DNA of 34,110 nt. Origin: Thermoleophilaceae bacterium (GTDB taxonomy: Bacteria; Actinomycetota; Thermoleophilia; Solirubrobacterales; Thermoleophilaceae). Under the pieces are notes generated by a model. That model searched no databases, had not been told where the DNA came from, and saw nothing but the letters and a program-made list of their open reading frames with translations. The stretch is from positions 1 to 34,110 of the forward strand of contig DASUWY010000046.1 of assembly GCA_036378175.1 (NCBI GenBank), written 5' to 3'. Below, one piece after another: positions 7,049-15,789 of the stretch. The stretch's first letter is position 1; each line of letters starts with the position of its first letter. The translations under genes were made by a program, and so were the position numbers.

Positions 7049-8134
7049 ATGCGGCCCCGTATCGACATCGCGCGCGCACGCCGGGCACTTCCCGCCGCGG
7101 TGGCGGCCGCATGCCTGATCGCAGCACCCGCCGCCTCCGCACACCAGCACCGCCTGAAGCTCCGTCCACTGAAGAGCATGGCCGCCGCGGCAGAGAGCGT
7201 CCGGCTCTTCCATCCGCAGGCGCCCGACCGCGTGCGCCCCAGCGTCCTCAACGCGCGCGCCGCCCGCCGCATCACCGCGCACGCCAGCACCACCAGCTTC
7301 CGCACGGCCGACGGCGTGAGCATCCCGGTGGCCGTCTCCTCCGCATACACGCCGGATCCCACTGTCGAGCAGGGCTACGTGAACCTACTCGGCGGGCTCG
7401 TGCACGGCAGCGAGCTCGGCAAGATCAGCGTGTACATCGCCACGCCCGGCCAGATCGAGAACAGCTTCTGCGGTCAGGGCGCCCTCGCCTGTTACGTCGG
7501 TGACGAGGAGCGGATGTACGTTCCCGGGGTGGGCGAGAAGAGCGACCCGCCGGTGCAGTTCCTGATCGCGCACGAGTACGGCCACCACATCGAGCTGAAC
7601 CGTTCGAACGCGCCCTGGTCGGCCTACGACAAGGGCGTGAAGCAGTGGGCGAGCTACGAGAACGTGTGCGCGCTCGAGCGGCGAGGCAGGATCGGCACGA
7701 ACTACTACAACGATCCGAGCGAGGCGTTCGCCGAGTCGTACGCCGACATGCAGTTCCCGGGAGTCGACTTCATCTACACGGATGTCCTCGCGCCCGACAG
7801 GAGTGCGTTCAGGGCCATCCGCGCGGACGTGCTGAACCCGTGGACCGGCTCCCGCTCGGTCACTCTGCACGGCTCCTTCGCGGACCGCGGGCACCCCACC
7901 CGGACGTTCAGGCTGCACACCCCGCTCGACGGCACCGCCGGCTTCGAGCTCACCGTCCCCGAGGGTGCGAGCTACCGCCTCCGCTTGCTGGGCGCGAGCC
8001 ACACGTCCAGGCGACACATGCTGCACGCCGCCTCGAACGGCAGCTACACGGTATGCGGCGCGCGCACCCTCAGCGTGCAGGTCACGCGCGTGGTGGGGAG
8101 CGGGCCGTTCAGCATCGCGGCAAGCCTTCCCTAG
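7049..8134 (+). CDS. Secreted putative zinc metallopeptidase (HExxH)
   Basis: 361 residues. A signal peptide is clear: positively charged start, hydrophobic stretch about 13-27, and an ASA cleavage site at 29-31. The middle domain carries H175-E-Y-G-H179 inside FLIAHEYGHHIE, with E225/E229 in DPSEAFAESYADM as candidate third zinc ligand, the gluzincin-like layout. Two nearby Cys pairs are possible (SFCGQGALACYVG; others later). The C-terminal ~95 residues look like a beta-rich accessory domain. I cannot name the family: it resembles neutral zinc metallopeptidase-like secreted proteins of actinobacteria. Its stop overlaps that of the acylphosphatase gene in CTAG (8131-8134). Confidence 0.8.
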   Translation: MRPRIDIARARRALPAAVAAACLIAAPAASAHQHRLKLRPLKSMAAAAESVRLFHPQAPDRVRPSVLNARAARRITAHASTTSFRTADGVSIPVAVSSAYTPDPTVEQGYVNLLGGLVHGSELGKISVYIATPGQIENSFCGQGALACYVGDEERMYVPGVGEKSDPPVQFLIAHEYGHHIELNRSNAPWSAYDKGVKQWASYENVCALERRGRIGTNYYNDPSEAFAESYADMQFPGVDFIYTDVLAPDRSAFRAIRADVLNPWTGSRSVTLHGSFADRGHPTRTFRLHTPLDGTAGFELTVPEGASYRLRLLGASHTSRRHMLHAASNGSYTVCGARTLSVQVTRVVGSGPFSIAASLP

Positions 8135-8403
8135 CGGACGTCGAAACCGGCGAGCCCCTCGGGCTCCTCGCCGATCACCTCGACGTCCGACACCTCGGCG
8201 TTGCGCGGGCCCTCCCCCATGAAACGCACCAGGGAGTCGACCGCCTCCGGCTCGCCTTCGAACACCGCCTCCACCGCGCCGTCGGGGCGGTTGCAGACCC
8301 ATCCCGCCACGCCGCGCGAAGATGCGCGCTGCCGCGTCGCATCCCGGAAGAACACACCCTGAACGCGACCCCGCGCCACCACTCGCTTCCGCACCTTGCT
8401 CAC
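8131..8403 (-). CDS. acyP: Acylphosphatase
   Basis: 90 residues, the usual size. Acylphosphatase hydrolyses carboxyl-phosphate bonds of small acyl phosphates in the cytosol. The signature is visible: RGRVQGVFFRDATRQRA, containing the phosphate-binding loop and catalytic Arg, and the GWVCNRPDGAVEAVFEG segment with the catalytic Asn and the beta hairpin. Start is GTG at 8403, chosen because it overlaps the previous stop as GTGA, the standard translational-coupling overlap. It is the last gene of the decarboxylase operon. Why it is there is unclear; carbamoyl phosphate is one possible substrate linked to its neighbours, but this is speculative. Confidence 0.9.
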   Translation of the reverse strand: MSKVRKRVVARGRVQGVFFRDATRQRASSRGVAGWVCNRPDGAVEAVFEGEPEAVDSLVRFMGEGPRNAEVSDVEVIGEEPEGLAGFDVR

Positions 8404-9644
8404 GACGCCGCACCTCCGAGCGTGGCCAGCGCGTCCGCGAGCACTCGGCATGCCAGCTCCAGATGCGCCGGCTCCGCCCACTCGGCGGGGTGATGGCTCA
8501 GCCCGTCGCGGCAGGGGACGAAGAGCATCGCCGTGGGAACTCGCCGCGCCACGTAGCCGGCGTCGTGTCCGGCCGGACTGACCATGTCGAGCCACCCGGC
8601 CCCGCTGCGATCCGCCGCCGCGCGCAGCGTGTCGAGCACGCCGTGATCGAACGCCACCGGCCCGTACTCCCACACGTCCTCGTCCACGGCCACCGCCACG
8701 TCCCTGCCCGCTAGTGCCGACCCGGCAACCTCACGCACGCGCGCCACCAGCTCGTCCGGTGGGTCGAGCGCCGCACCGCGCACGTCCACGAGTAGCCGGG
8801 CGGCACCCGGCACCACCGATGGCGCGTTCGGCTCCACCTCGATGCGGCCCACGGTCACGCTCGCGCCACCGGATCCGTCACCCAGCTCACCCATGGCCTC
8901 CACCAGCCGCGCCGCCGCCCGCAGCGCGTCGCGGCGGCCGGCCATGGGGCTGCCCGCATGCTCCTCGCGGCCGGTCAGCTCGATCGCGAACTTGCGGATC
9001 CCGCGGATCCCGCGCACCACCCCGAGCGGCAGTCCCTCGTTCTCGAGCACCGGGCCCTGCTCGATGTGAAGCTCGAGATACGCGGAGGCAGGCCGCGAAC
9101 CGGGCTCCTCGTCTCCCGCGAAGCCCACGCGGTCGAGCTCATCGCCGTAGAGCGGCCCGTCGAAGGCGCGCAGCGCCCGCACCTCCTCGGCGCTCGCGGC
9201 GCCCGCGTACACCGCCGAGCCGGTGCAGAAGCGCGGAAAGCGCCCGCCCTCCTCATTCGTCCAGTTCACCACCTCGATCGGAGCCGCGGTGCGGACGCCC
9301 GCGTCGTTCAGCGCGCGCACGGCCTCGAGCGCCGCGAGCACGCCGAACACGCCGTCGAAGCGCCCGCCGTTTGGCTGCGTGTCGAGATGGCTGCCGGCCA
9401 TCACCGCGGGGAGTGAGGGATCGGAGCCCGCGCGGCCCGCGAACATGTTCCCCGCGCTGTCCGAGCGGAGCTCGAGCCCGGCCTCGCGCGCCCAGCGGCC
9501 GAACAGCTCGCGGCCGGCCACATCCTCGTCCGTGAGCGCGAGCCGCGAGCAACCGCCTTCGGGCGTGGCCCCCACCTCGGCCATCGCCATGAGATCGGAC
9601 CAGAGGCGGTCACCCGAGACGGCGGCCGCTGCCGCGGTGCTCAT
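8400..9644 (-). CDS. M20-family N-carbamoyl/allantoate-type amidohydrolase
   Basis: 414 residues, the length of hydantoinase/carbamoylase (AllC/HyuC/beta-ureidopropionase) enzymes that split N-carbamoyl groups to CO2, ammonia and an amine using two metal ions. Ligand motifs are visible: H86-L-D88 in GSHLDTQ, D98 in RFDG, E131-E132 in NWTNEEGG, H193 in ELHIEQGP, and the C-terminal LSHHPAEW. The lid domain contributes the GRRDA Arg segment. Start ATG 9644 overlaps the previous stop as ATGA; the longer frame upstream reads into the deiminase gene in the wrong frame. Its place directly after an arginine decarboxylase-like and a deiminase-like gene suggests a carbamoyl substrate such as N-carbamoylputrescine. 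Substrate is inferred only. Confidence 0.9.
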   Translation of the reverse strand: MSTAAAAAVSGDRLWSDLMAMAEVGATPEGGCSRLALTDEDVAGRELFGRWAREAGLELRSDSAGNMFAGRAGSDPSLPAVMAGSHLDTQPNGGRFDGVFGVLAALEAVRALNDAGVRTAAPIEVVNWTNEEGGRFPRFCTGSAVYAGAASAEEVRALRAFDGPLYGDELDRVGFAGDEEPGSRPASAYLELHIEQGPVLENEGLPLGVVRGIRGIRKFAIELTGREEHAGSPMAGRRDALRAAARLVEAMGELGDGSGGASVTVGRIEVEPNAPSVVPGAARLLVDVRGAALDPPDELVARVREVAGSALAGRDVAVAVDEDVWEYGPVAFDHGVLDTLRAAADRSGAGWLDMVSPAGHDAGYVARRVPTAMLFVPCRDGLSHHPAEWAEPAHLELACRVLADALATLGGAAS

Positions 9645-10615
9645 GCCGGGTCGCGCACCAGCTCGATCGTGGAGCAGTGCACGCCGCCGCCGTTCTTGTG
9701 AATCTCGTCGTAGGGGATCGTGACCACCTCGACGCCCGCGCTCGAGAGCAGCTCGGCCGTGCGCGGCGATCCCTCCGCCATGAGCACGCGGCCCGGCCTC
9801 AGGCAGAGCAGGTTGAGGCCCCACTCCTCGCCGGCCGCCGCCTCGATCGTCTCGATGCCGAGCTCGCGCAGGGTCACGAGGAAGTCGTAGGGCAGCCCCG
9901 CGGGATCGATCAGCGCGCGGTCCACGTCCACCATCGCGAGGTGAAGGTCGATATGGATGCTGTAGCCCGCGATCGGCACCCGGATCAGCTCGACTCCGAT
10001 CAGCTCGAGCAGCACGCGCAGCTGGCGGAAGCCCTCCTCGTTGCAGCGGATCGACGTGCCGAGCGCGGCCAGCCCCGGCCGCAGCTTCACGAACGACCCT
10101 CCCTCGAGCGTGCCGGTGCCGGTGATCGTGCCGAGGATCGGCATGCCGGCGGCGGCCAGCGCGCGGGTGACATGCGGCTCCTCGCCGCGGCGCATGCGCA
10201 CGCCCATGCGCCCGACGATCGCGCCGCCGGGCACCGTGATCGAGGGGTCGCGCGTGTAGACCGACTTGACGAACGGCGGGCCGAGCGGCTCGACCACCAC
10301 CACCTCCACGCCCTCGGACCGCAGCGCGCTCACGAGGCCCTGATGCTGGGAGGCGACCAGGTTCAGGTCGGGCGGCCGGCGGTCGGTCCAGTACCAGCGG
10401 CCGTCAGGGTCAACGAGCGCGCCGAGCTCCTCGTTCCAGGCGTCCTCGCGAATTGCCTTGAGCTCGTCGCCCGGGGTGCGCACCATCACTCGCCGCAGCA
10501 CGCCCACCTCGTCAACGGCGCCGAACGGCGCGCCCCACACCGCCGCCAGCTCCTCGTGGAACGGCGGCTTCGCAGCGCCCTCCATCGCTGCCTGATGTGC
10601 GTCAGGAGCGCTCAA
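9641..10615 (-). CDS. Arginine/agmatine deiminase-superfamily enzyme (DDAH/amidinotransferase-like)
   Basis: 324 residues with the guanidino-modifying superfamily layout (five-fold beta/alpha propeller). The expected catalytic residues are visible: the TRDP Asp at 122, E171 in TLEGGSF, H221-x-D223 in SIHIDL, and a nucleophile C314 in GGGVHCST. This superfamily covers arginine deiminase, agmatine deiminase, dimethylarginine hydrolase and amidinotransferase, and the motifs do not decide which. The TTG start at 10615 follows AGGGTGG and overlaps the decarboxylase end by 14 bases; an ATG at 10585 is the alternative. It sits between a basic-amino-acid decarboxylase and a carbamoyl amidohydrolase, so agmatine is the most economical guess for substrate. 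Confidence 0.85.
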   Translation of the reverse strand: MSAPDAHQAAMEGAAKPPFHEELAAVWGAPFGAVDEVGVLRRVMVRTPGDELKAIREDAWNEELGALVDPDGRWYWTDRRPPDLNLVASQHQGLVSALRSEGVEVVVVEPLGPPFVKSVYTRDPSITVPGGAIVGRMGVRMRRGEEPHVTRALAAAGMPILGTITGTGTLEGGSFVKLRPGLAALGTSIRCNEEGFRQLRVLLELIGVELIRVPIAGYSIHIDLHLAMVDVDRALIDPAGLPYDFLVTLRELGIETIEAAAGEEWGLNLLCLRPGRVLMAEGSPRTAELLSSAGVEVVTIPYDEIHKNGGGVHCSTIELVRDPA

Positions 10616-12128
10616 CTACCACCCTGATCGTCTCTAGCTTCCGGTCGCTCGCACCGCGCAGGCTGCCGCCCTGCTCGAGCGTGTTCTGGATGTAGTCGAG
10701 CAGGTCGTCGGTGAGGCGCTCGCCGGGCAGGACGTTCGGGATCCCCGGGGGGTACGCCGCGAGCGACTCCGCCGCGATCCTGCCGGCGGCCGCACGGAAC
10801 GGCACGACCTCCTGCATCGCGAGATATGCCTCGCGCGGCGCCATCGCGAGCGGCCCCCACTGCGGCGGCGGCGCGAACAGCGACTCCTCGCGCTCGTGTG
10901 ACGGCGGCAGCCGGTCCACCACCTGGTGGAGCGCCGCGACGAGCCTCGCGCTCGAGCGGGAGGCATCCTCCCCCACCCCGAACACGGCCACGATCACGTT
11001 CTCGGCGTACAGCTCGAGGTTGATGTCGGCGAGCTGGAGCATCATCGGCGCGATCTCGTACCCGGTCCTGCCCGTGCCGCGCACGTCGATGCAGAGCCGC
11101 AGCGGGTCGTAGGCGAACACTCCCGGCCGGCCCGTCATCCGCTCGTCCAGCACGTCGAGGCCGGGGATCTCGCGGATCGCCTCCCGAGTGGCGGCAAGGG
11201 CCTCGATCGTCTCCCCGAGCAGCTCCTCGCCGTGCACGGCGGCCTGCCTGCGCGCGGCGTCGAGAGACGCGGTGAGCAGCGAGTTGGGGCTCGTGGACTC
11301 GAGCAGCGTGACCGAGCGGTCGATCACGCGCTCGTCGAGCAGATCGCCGTGACCGAGATGCAGCATCGCCGACTGGGTCATGCTGCCCACGATCTTGTGG
11401 GTGCTCGAGATCACGAGATCCGCGCCCAGCGACAGTGCGTGGTCCGGCAGGTCAGGGTGGAAGGCCAGATGCGCGCCCCAGGCCTCGTCCACGATCAGCG
11501 GCACGCCGTGGGAGTGAGCCACGTCCGCGAGCGAGCGCACGTCCGCCATCGCGCCGAAGTAGGTGGGCGAGACCACCTGCGCCGCCACCGCTCCAGGCGT
11601 CTCGCGAAGCGCGCGGTCGAGCGCTTCGGGCGTGATGCAATGCGCGATGAGCAGCTCCGGATCGAGCTCGGGCGCGACGAACGTGGGCCGCAGCCCCGAG
11701 ATCACGAGCCCGTCAATCGTGCTCGAGTGCACGTTGCGCTGCACGACGAACTCGCGGCCCATCTGCGCGAGCGCCATGCAGGTGACGTGGTTGCCCTGCG
11801 ACGCGCCGTTGATCAGGAACCAGCAGCGCTTCGCGCCCCACGCCTCCGCCGCGAGCTGCTGCGCGCGCTGAAACGGCGTGGGCTCCGGACCGACGTCGAT
11901 GCCCTGCATGAGCGCCGGGATGTCGAGCCCGAGCGCGGCGTCGCCGAACGCCTCGCGCATCCCGGGATCGGCGCCGGGACCGCCCTTGTGACCGGGCACG
12001 TGGAAGCGGCCCGGGTCGCGCTGCGCGTATTCGCGAATGGCGTCGAGGTACGGCGCGTCCTCCGTGCCGGCGTGCGACGGCTCTGGAGCCGACCCTGGAC
12101 GGACGGCCGACTGGTCTAGTTCGGCCAC
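10602..12128 (-). CDS. PLP-dependent Orn/Lys/Arg decarboxylase (SpeA/LdcC fold-type I)
   Basis: 508 residues, the short form of the fold-type I family, without the long N-terminal wing domain of the enterobacterial enzymes. It would remove the alpha-carboxylate of arginine, lysine or ornithine to give agmatine, cadaverine or putrescine. Visible: family start motif RFHVPGHKGG (41-50), substrate-side D214 in VDEAWGAH, and Schiff-base K245 in SSTHKIVGSM. The C-terminal domain includes the YPPGIPNVLPGE motif typical of this family. Start is GTG 12128, 12 bases after the LOG-gene stop. The following deiminase-like and M20 genes overlap in series, supporting arginine as substrate, but this is inference. 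Confidence 0.92.
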   Translation of the reverse strand: MAELDQSAVRPGSAPEPSHAGTEDAPYLDAIREYAQRDPGRFHVPGHKGGPGADPGMREAFGDAALGLDIPALMQGIDVGPEPTPFQRAQQLAAEAWGAKRCWFLINGASQGNHVTCMALAQMGREFVVQRNVHSSTIDGLVISGLRPTFVAPELDPELLIAHCITPEALDRALRETPGAVAAQVVSPTYFGAMADVRSLADVAHSHGVPLIVDEAWGAHLAFHPDLPDHALSLGADLVISSTHKIVGSMTQSAMLHLGHGDLLDERVIDRSVTLLESTSPNSLLTASLDAARRQAAVHGEELLGETIEALAATREAIREIPGLDVLDERMTGRPGVFAYDPLRLCIDVRGTGRTGYEIAPMMLQLADINLELYAENVIVAVFGVGEDASRSSARLVAALHQVVDRLPPSHEREESLFAPPPQWGPLAMAPREAYLAMQEVVPFRAAAGRIAAESLAAYPPGIPNVLPGERLTDDLLDYIQNTLEQGGSLRGASDRKLETIRVVVERS

Positions 12129-12140
12129 TGGCTCGCGAGT

Positions 12141-12689
12141 CTATTTATGCGCCAGGTCGAGCGCCGTGCGCGCCGCCTCGGCGGCGCTGTGCACCGCCAC
12201 CACCCCCGCGTCCGGCGCGCCGCCGCGCGCCAGCTCCCACGTGTTCAGGCCCACAACCGGCGTCCCGCCCTTCAGAGCCAGCGCGATCTCGGACAGGGTG
12301 CCGTAGGCACCGCCCACCGCCACCACGGCGTCCGCGGCCCGCACCACCAGCGCGTTGCGCGCCTCTCCGAGGCCGGTGGGAACGGCCACAGCCACGTGCG
12401 GATTGGCGTCGCGGCGGTCCCGCCCCGGCAGGATTCCGAGGGTGAGCCCGCCCGACGCCCTAGCGCCGCGGCAAGCGGCCTCCATCACACCTCCGAGCCC
12501 GCCGCAAACAACCACGGCGCCGGCCTCCGCCAGCAGCCTCCCCACCTCCTCGGCCGCATCCAGCTCCTCGGTCGTGGCGCGGCCGCCGGGCCCCACCACG
12601 GCGATGTGAACCCGGTCGCTCAGGTGCGCTCTTGCTCTTCGGTGTCCGGCTCGAAGGGCAGCGTCTCGTCCTCCGAGCCGGCCGTCCAC
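12141..12689 (-). CDS. LOG-like protein (TIGR00725/SLOG family)
   Basis: Up to 182 residues. The Rossmann-like core matches the TIGR00725 branch of the LOG/lysine decarboxylase-like family: VHIAVVGPGG, VCGGLGGVMEAACRGA, LGILPG, VAVGGAYGTLSEIALAL. Relatives include cytokinin riboside monophosphate phosphoribohydrolases, but for this branch the substrate is not established. The start is doubtful: GTG at 12689 would put about 22 poor-quality residues before the core and overlap the membrane-protein gene by 70 bases, while a CTG at 12623 would give a CTGA overlap with the upstream stop just before the core. No ATG, GTG or TTG lies between. Twelve bases separate its stop from the decarboxylase start. 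Confidence 0.82.
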   Translation of the reverse strand: MDGRLGGRDAALRAGHRRARAHLSDRVHIAVVGPGGRATTEELDAAEEVGRLLAEAGAVVVCGGLGGVMEAACRGARASGGLTLGILPGRDRRDANPHVAVAVPTGLGEARNALVVRAADAVVAVGGAYGTLSEIALALKGGTPVVGLNTWELARGGAPDAGVVAVHSAAEAARTALDLAHK

Positions 12690-13249
12690 GGCTCCGGATC
12701 GTCCGCGCCGATCGGCCCGCTCCGCTCCGCCTCGGGGTAGAGCTCCTCGTGCACCTCCGGCTCCGCAACGCGCGCCTCAGTGGCCGGGCTCGGCCCGCTC
12801 AGCGGCGGCTCAGGCTCCGGCTCCGGGACAAAGCGCTCGCGCTCGGGAGCCGCCAGGGACACCGACAGCGACACCCGCCCGACTGTGAGCACCCCGCCGC
12901 CCGCGATCAGCGCGGACCCGATGAGGGCAAGCCACGCTCCCGCGGCCGCGGGGTGGTGGTGTGCCGCCGCCGGCGGATGGTTGATGAGCTGGGAGGCGAC
13001 GATCACGAGGGCGACGATGCCGGCCAGCGGCAGGCTGCCCTCACGCGGCGGGCCTTCCCACACGAGCGGCGCAAGCACGGCCCACAGCGCCCACAGCGCG
13101 AGCGCGGCGAGCACGAGGTCCCAGACCTCGAACGCGCCCCATGCCGTGAGGCGCCCGTACCAATGGAGGAAAAGGCTCACGAACAGCAGCAGGCCGCCGG
13201 CGGCTGCAAGCAGCGGCGGGAGCTCCAACCTGTGTCGCACGCGTTCCAC
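12620..13249 (-). CDS. Four-helix membrane protein with acidic C-terminal tail, unknown function
   Basis: 209 residues. Four hydrophobic segments are visible (about 12-30, 40-62, 74-88, 103-125), the first containing FLHWYGRLTAWGAFEVWD, a pattern common in small actinobacterial membrane proteins of unknown role. The last ~75 residues are rich in Glu and Pro and probably disordered. Start is GTG 13249, the only reasonable one, with 56 bases to the leuS stop. It begins the tight gene string that continues through the LOG-like and decarboxylase genes. I see no motif that gives a function; it may simply be co-transcribed. Confidence 0.75.
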   Translation of the reverse strand: MERVRHRLELPPLLAAAGGLLLFVSLFLHWYGRLTAWGAFEVWDLVLAALALWALWAVLAPLVWEGPPREGSLPLAGIVALVIVASQLINHPPAAAHHHPAAAGAWLALIGSALIAGGGVLTVGRVSLSVSLAAPERERFVPEPEPEPPLSGPSPATEARVAEPEVHEELYPEAERSGPIGADDPEPWTAGSEDETLPFEPDTEEQERT

Positions 13250-13305
13250 CTACCCCGACACCCTAGAGGGCAGCCACCACGCAATGGCGCAGCGCGCCAG
13301 TGCGC

Positions 13306-15732
13306 CTAGCCCAGCACGAAATTCACGAGCTTGCCCGGCACGACGATGGTCTTGACGATCCTGTGCCCGTCGAGCTGAGCCGCCACCTTGGGCGCCTCCC
13401 GCGCCAGCCGTTCCTGCTCCTCGTCGGGCGCGCCGGAGGGAACGTCCACGCGGTCGCGCAGCTTCCCGTTCACCATCACCACCACCTCGTTCGTCTCACG
13501 CGCGAGCAGCCCCGGGTCCGCCTGCGGCCACGGCTGCTCCCACACCCGCTCGCCCGTGAGCAGCTCGTACACCTCAGCCCCCAGGTGCGGGGCGAAGGGG
13601 AAGATCAGCGAGCCCGCGGTGGCGGCGGCGAAGCGCAGCTGCGAGCGTCCCTCCAGCGAAGCGAGCAAGGCGTCGCGCTGCCGGTAGGCGTCGTTCACCA
13701 GCTCGATCACCGCAGCGATCGCGGTGTTGAAGGCGAAGCGCTGACCGAGGTCGCTCGTGACCTTGTCGATCGCCCAATGCGCCTTTCGCAGCAGGTCACT
13801 TGGATCGCCGCTGGGCTCGCTCGACGGCTCGGTGGCCTCCGCGACGTCGGCCGCCAGCCGCCACAGCCTCGCCAGGAAGCGATGGATACCGCCGGCTCCC
13901 TCGTCGGACCAGTCGGCGTCCTGATCGATCGGGCCGAGGTAGAGGACGTAGGTGCGCAGCGTGTCCGCGCCGTAGCGGTCCACGTACTCGCTCGGGTTCA
14001 CGACGTTGCCGCGCGACTTTGACATCTTCGCGCCGTCGCGCGTGATCATGCCCTGGGTGAAGAGGTTGGCGAACGGCTCCTGCACGTCCAGGTAGCCCAG
14101 GTCCGCCAGCGCCTTGGTGAAGAAGCGCGCGTACATCAGGTGCAGGATCGCGTGCTCGATGCCGCCGATGTACTGGTCCACCGGCATCCAGCGATCCACC
14201 ACATGGCGGTCCCACGCCTCCCGGTCGTTCCGCGGGTCGCAGTAGCGGATGAAGTACCAGGAGGAGTCGACGAAGGTGTCCATCGTGTCCGTCTCGCGCT
14301 TCGCGGGGCCGCCGCACTTCGGACACGTGGTGTTCACCCAGTCCTCCGCTGCGGCCAGCGGCGAGCGGCCGCGCGGCGCGTAGTCCTCCACGTCCGGCAG
14401 CTCCACCGGCAGCTGGTCGTCGGGCACGGGAACGAGCCCGTGCTCCTCGCAGTGCACGATCGGGATCGGGCAGCCCCAGTAGCGCTGGCGTGACAAGAGC
14501 CAGTCGCGCAGCTTGTAGTTCACCGCCGGCTTGCCGCTGCCCTCGGACTCGAGCCACTCGATGATCTGCGGGAAGGCCTCGCGGTTCGGCATCCCGTCGA
14601 AGCGGCCGCTGTTCACCAGCGGGCCGTCGCCGGCGTAGGGCAGCTCCTCCCCGTCCACCACGCGCCGGATGGGCAGGTCGAACTTCTGCGCGAACTCGAA
14701 GTCGCGCTCGTCGTGCGCGGGCACGGCCATGATCGCGCCGGTGCCGTACTCCATCAGCACATAGTCGGCCACGTACATCGGGATCTCCTCGCCGTTCACC
14801 GGGTTGGTGACGGTGTGGCCGAGCGGGATGCCGGTCTTCTCGCGCGCCTCGCCACGCTCCTCGGGCGATTCGCGCACCGCGCGGTTCACGTACTCGCGCA
14901 CCTCGGGTGAGTCGTTCAGCTTCAGCACGTCCGGGTGCTCCGGCGCCATGACGACGAAGGTGGCACCGAACAGCGTGTCCGGCCGCGTGGTGAACACCGG
15001 GTAGTCGATCCCGAGCTCCTGGCAGCGGAAGACCACCTCGGCGCCCTTGGAGCGGCCGATCCAGTTGCGTTGCATCGTCACCACGTGCGGCGGCCACTCC
15101 ACCGTTTCCAGGTCGTCGAGCAGGCGCTGGGCGTAGTCGGTGATCTTGAAGAACCACTGCTCGAGCTGTCGGATCTCCACCTCGTTGCCGCAGCGCTCGC
15201 AGTGCCCGTCGATCACCTGCTCGTTCGCCAGCACCGTCTGGTCCACCGGGCACCAGTTCACCGCCGCCTCCTTGCGGTAGGCGAGGCCCTTCTCGAACAG
15301 GCGCAGGAAGATCCACTGGGTCCACCGGTAGTAGCTCGGCTCGTGCGTAGCGAGCTCGCGCGACCAGTCGATGGAGATCCCCCAGGCCATGAACTGGCGG
15401 CGGAACTCGGCGATCGACTTCTCGGTCGAGTCGCGCGGGTGCTGCCCGGTCTTGATCGCGTGGTTCTCGGCCGGCAGCCCGAACGCGTCGTAGCCCATCG
15501 GCTGGAGCACCTTCTTGCCGATGCGCCGGCGATAGTGCGCGATCGCGTCGCCCACGCTGTAGACCTTCAGATGGCCGATGTGGGGCTCGCCCGACGGGTA
15601 CGGCAGCATGACGAGCACGTACGCCTTGTTGTCGTACGTGGCCTCGTCGTTCGACACCTCCCAGGTGCGTTCGTCGGCCCAGACCTTCTGCCACTTGGGC
15701 TCGATCTGCTTCGGGTCGTAGCGCTGCTCCAT
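13306..15732 (-). CDS. leuS: Leucyl-tRNA synthetase
   Basis: 808 residues, normal for bacterial LeuRS, which charges tRNA-Leu in the cytosol. The class I signatures are present: HIGH at 51-54 (SGEPHIGHLKVY) and KMSKS near residue 568 (AKMSKSRGN). The CP1 editing domain contains TTRPDTLFGATF. Cys pairs (CERCG; CPKCGG) resemble the zinc module of the family. The C-terminus holds the anticodon-binding and tRNA-contact domains. ATG 15732 is chosen from the conserved start; there is no Shine-Dalgarno before it. It diverges from the coiled-coil gene across about 57 bases. Confidence 0.97.
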   Translation of the reverse strand: MEQRYDPKQIEPKWQKVWADERTWEVSNDEATYDNKAYVLVMLPYPSGEPHIGHLKVYSVGDAIAHYRRRIGKKVLQPMGYDAFGLPAENHAIKTGQHPRDSTEKSIAEFRRQFMAWGISIDWSRELATHEPSYYRWTQWIFLRLFEKGLAYRKEAAVNWCPVDQTVLANEQVIDGHCERCGNEVEIRQLEQWFFKITDYAQRLLDDLETVEWPPHVVTMQRNWIGRSKGAEVVFRCQELGIDYPVFTTRPDTLFGATFVVMAPEHPDVLKLNDSPEVREYVNRAVRESPEERGEAREKTGIPLGHTVTNPVNGEEIPMYVADYVLMEYGTGAIMAVPAHDERDFEFAQKFDLPIRRVVDGEELPYAGDGPLVNSGRFDGMPNREAFPQIIEWLESEGSGKPAVNYKLRDWLLSRQRYWGCPIPIVHCEEHGLVPVPDDQLPVELPDVEDYAPRGRSPLAAAEDWVNTTCPKCGGPAKRETDTMDTFVDSSWYFIRYCDPRNDREAWDRHVVDRWMPVDQYIGGIEHAILHLMYARFFTKALADLGYLDVQEPFANLFTQGMITRDGAKMSKSRGNVVNPSEYVDRYGADTLRTYVLYLGPIDQDADWSDEGAGGIHRFLARLWRLAADVAEATEPSSEPSGDPSDLLRKAHWAIDKVTSDLGQRFAFNTAIAAVIELVNDAYRQRDALLASLEGRSQLRFAAATAGSLIFPFAPHLGAEVYELLTGERVWEQPWPQADPGLLARETNEVVVMVNGKLRDRVDVPSGAPDEEQERLAREAPKVAAQLDGHRIVKTIVVPGKLVNFVLG

Positions 15733-15789
15733 CGAGCATCGGAGATTAGTGAGAGGGCCACCCTTCCTGTAGCTTTGCCCTGGATTACG

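Noticed and set aside
13796-15739. 647-residue open frame on the minus strand
   Set aside because: Same strand as leuS but shifted frame; the leuS frame has all synthetase motifs.
14935-15789. N-terminal 285 residues of the long open frame leading to the coiled-coil protein
   Set aside because: This part lies antisense over leuS and has no helical protein character; the gene starts at 15790 or 15775.
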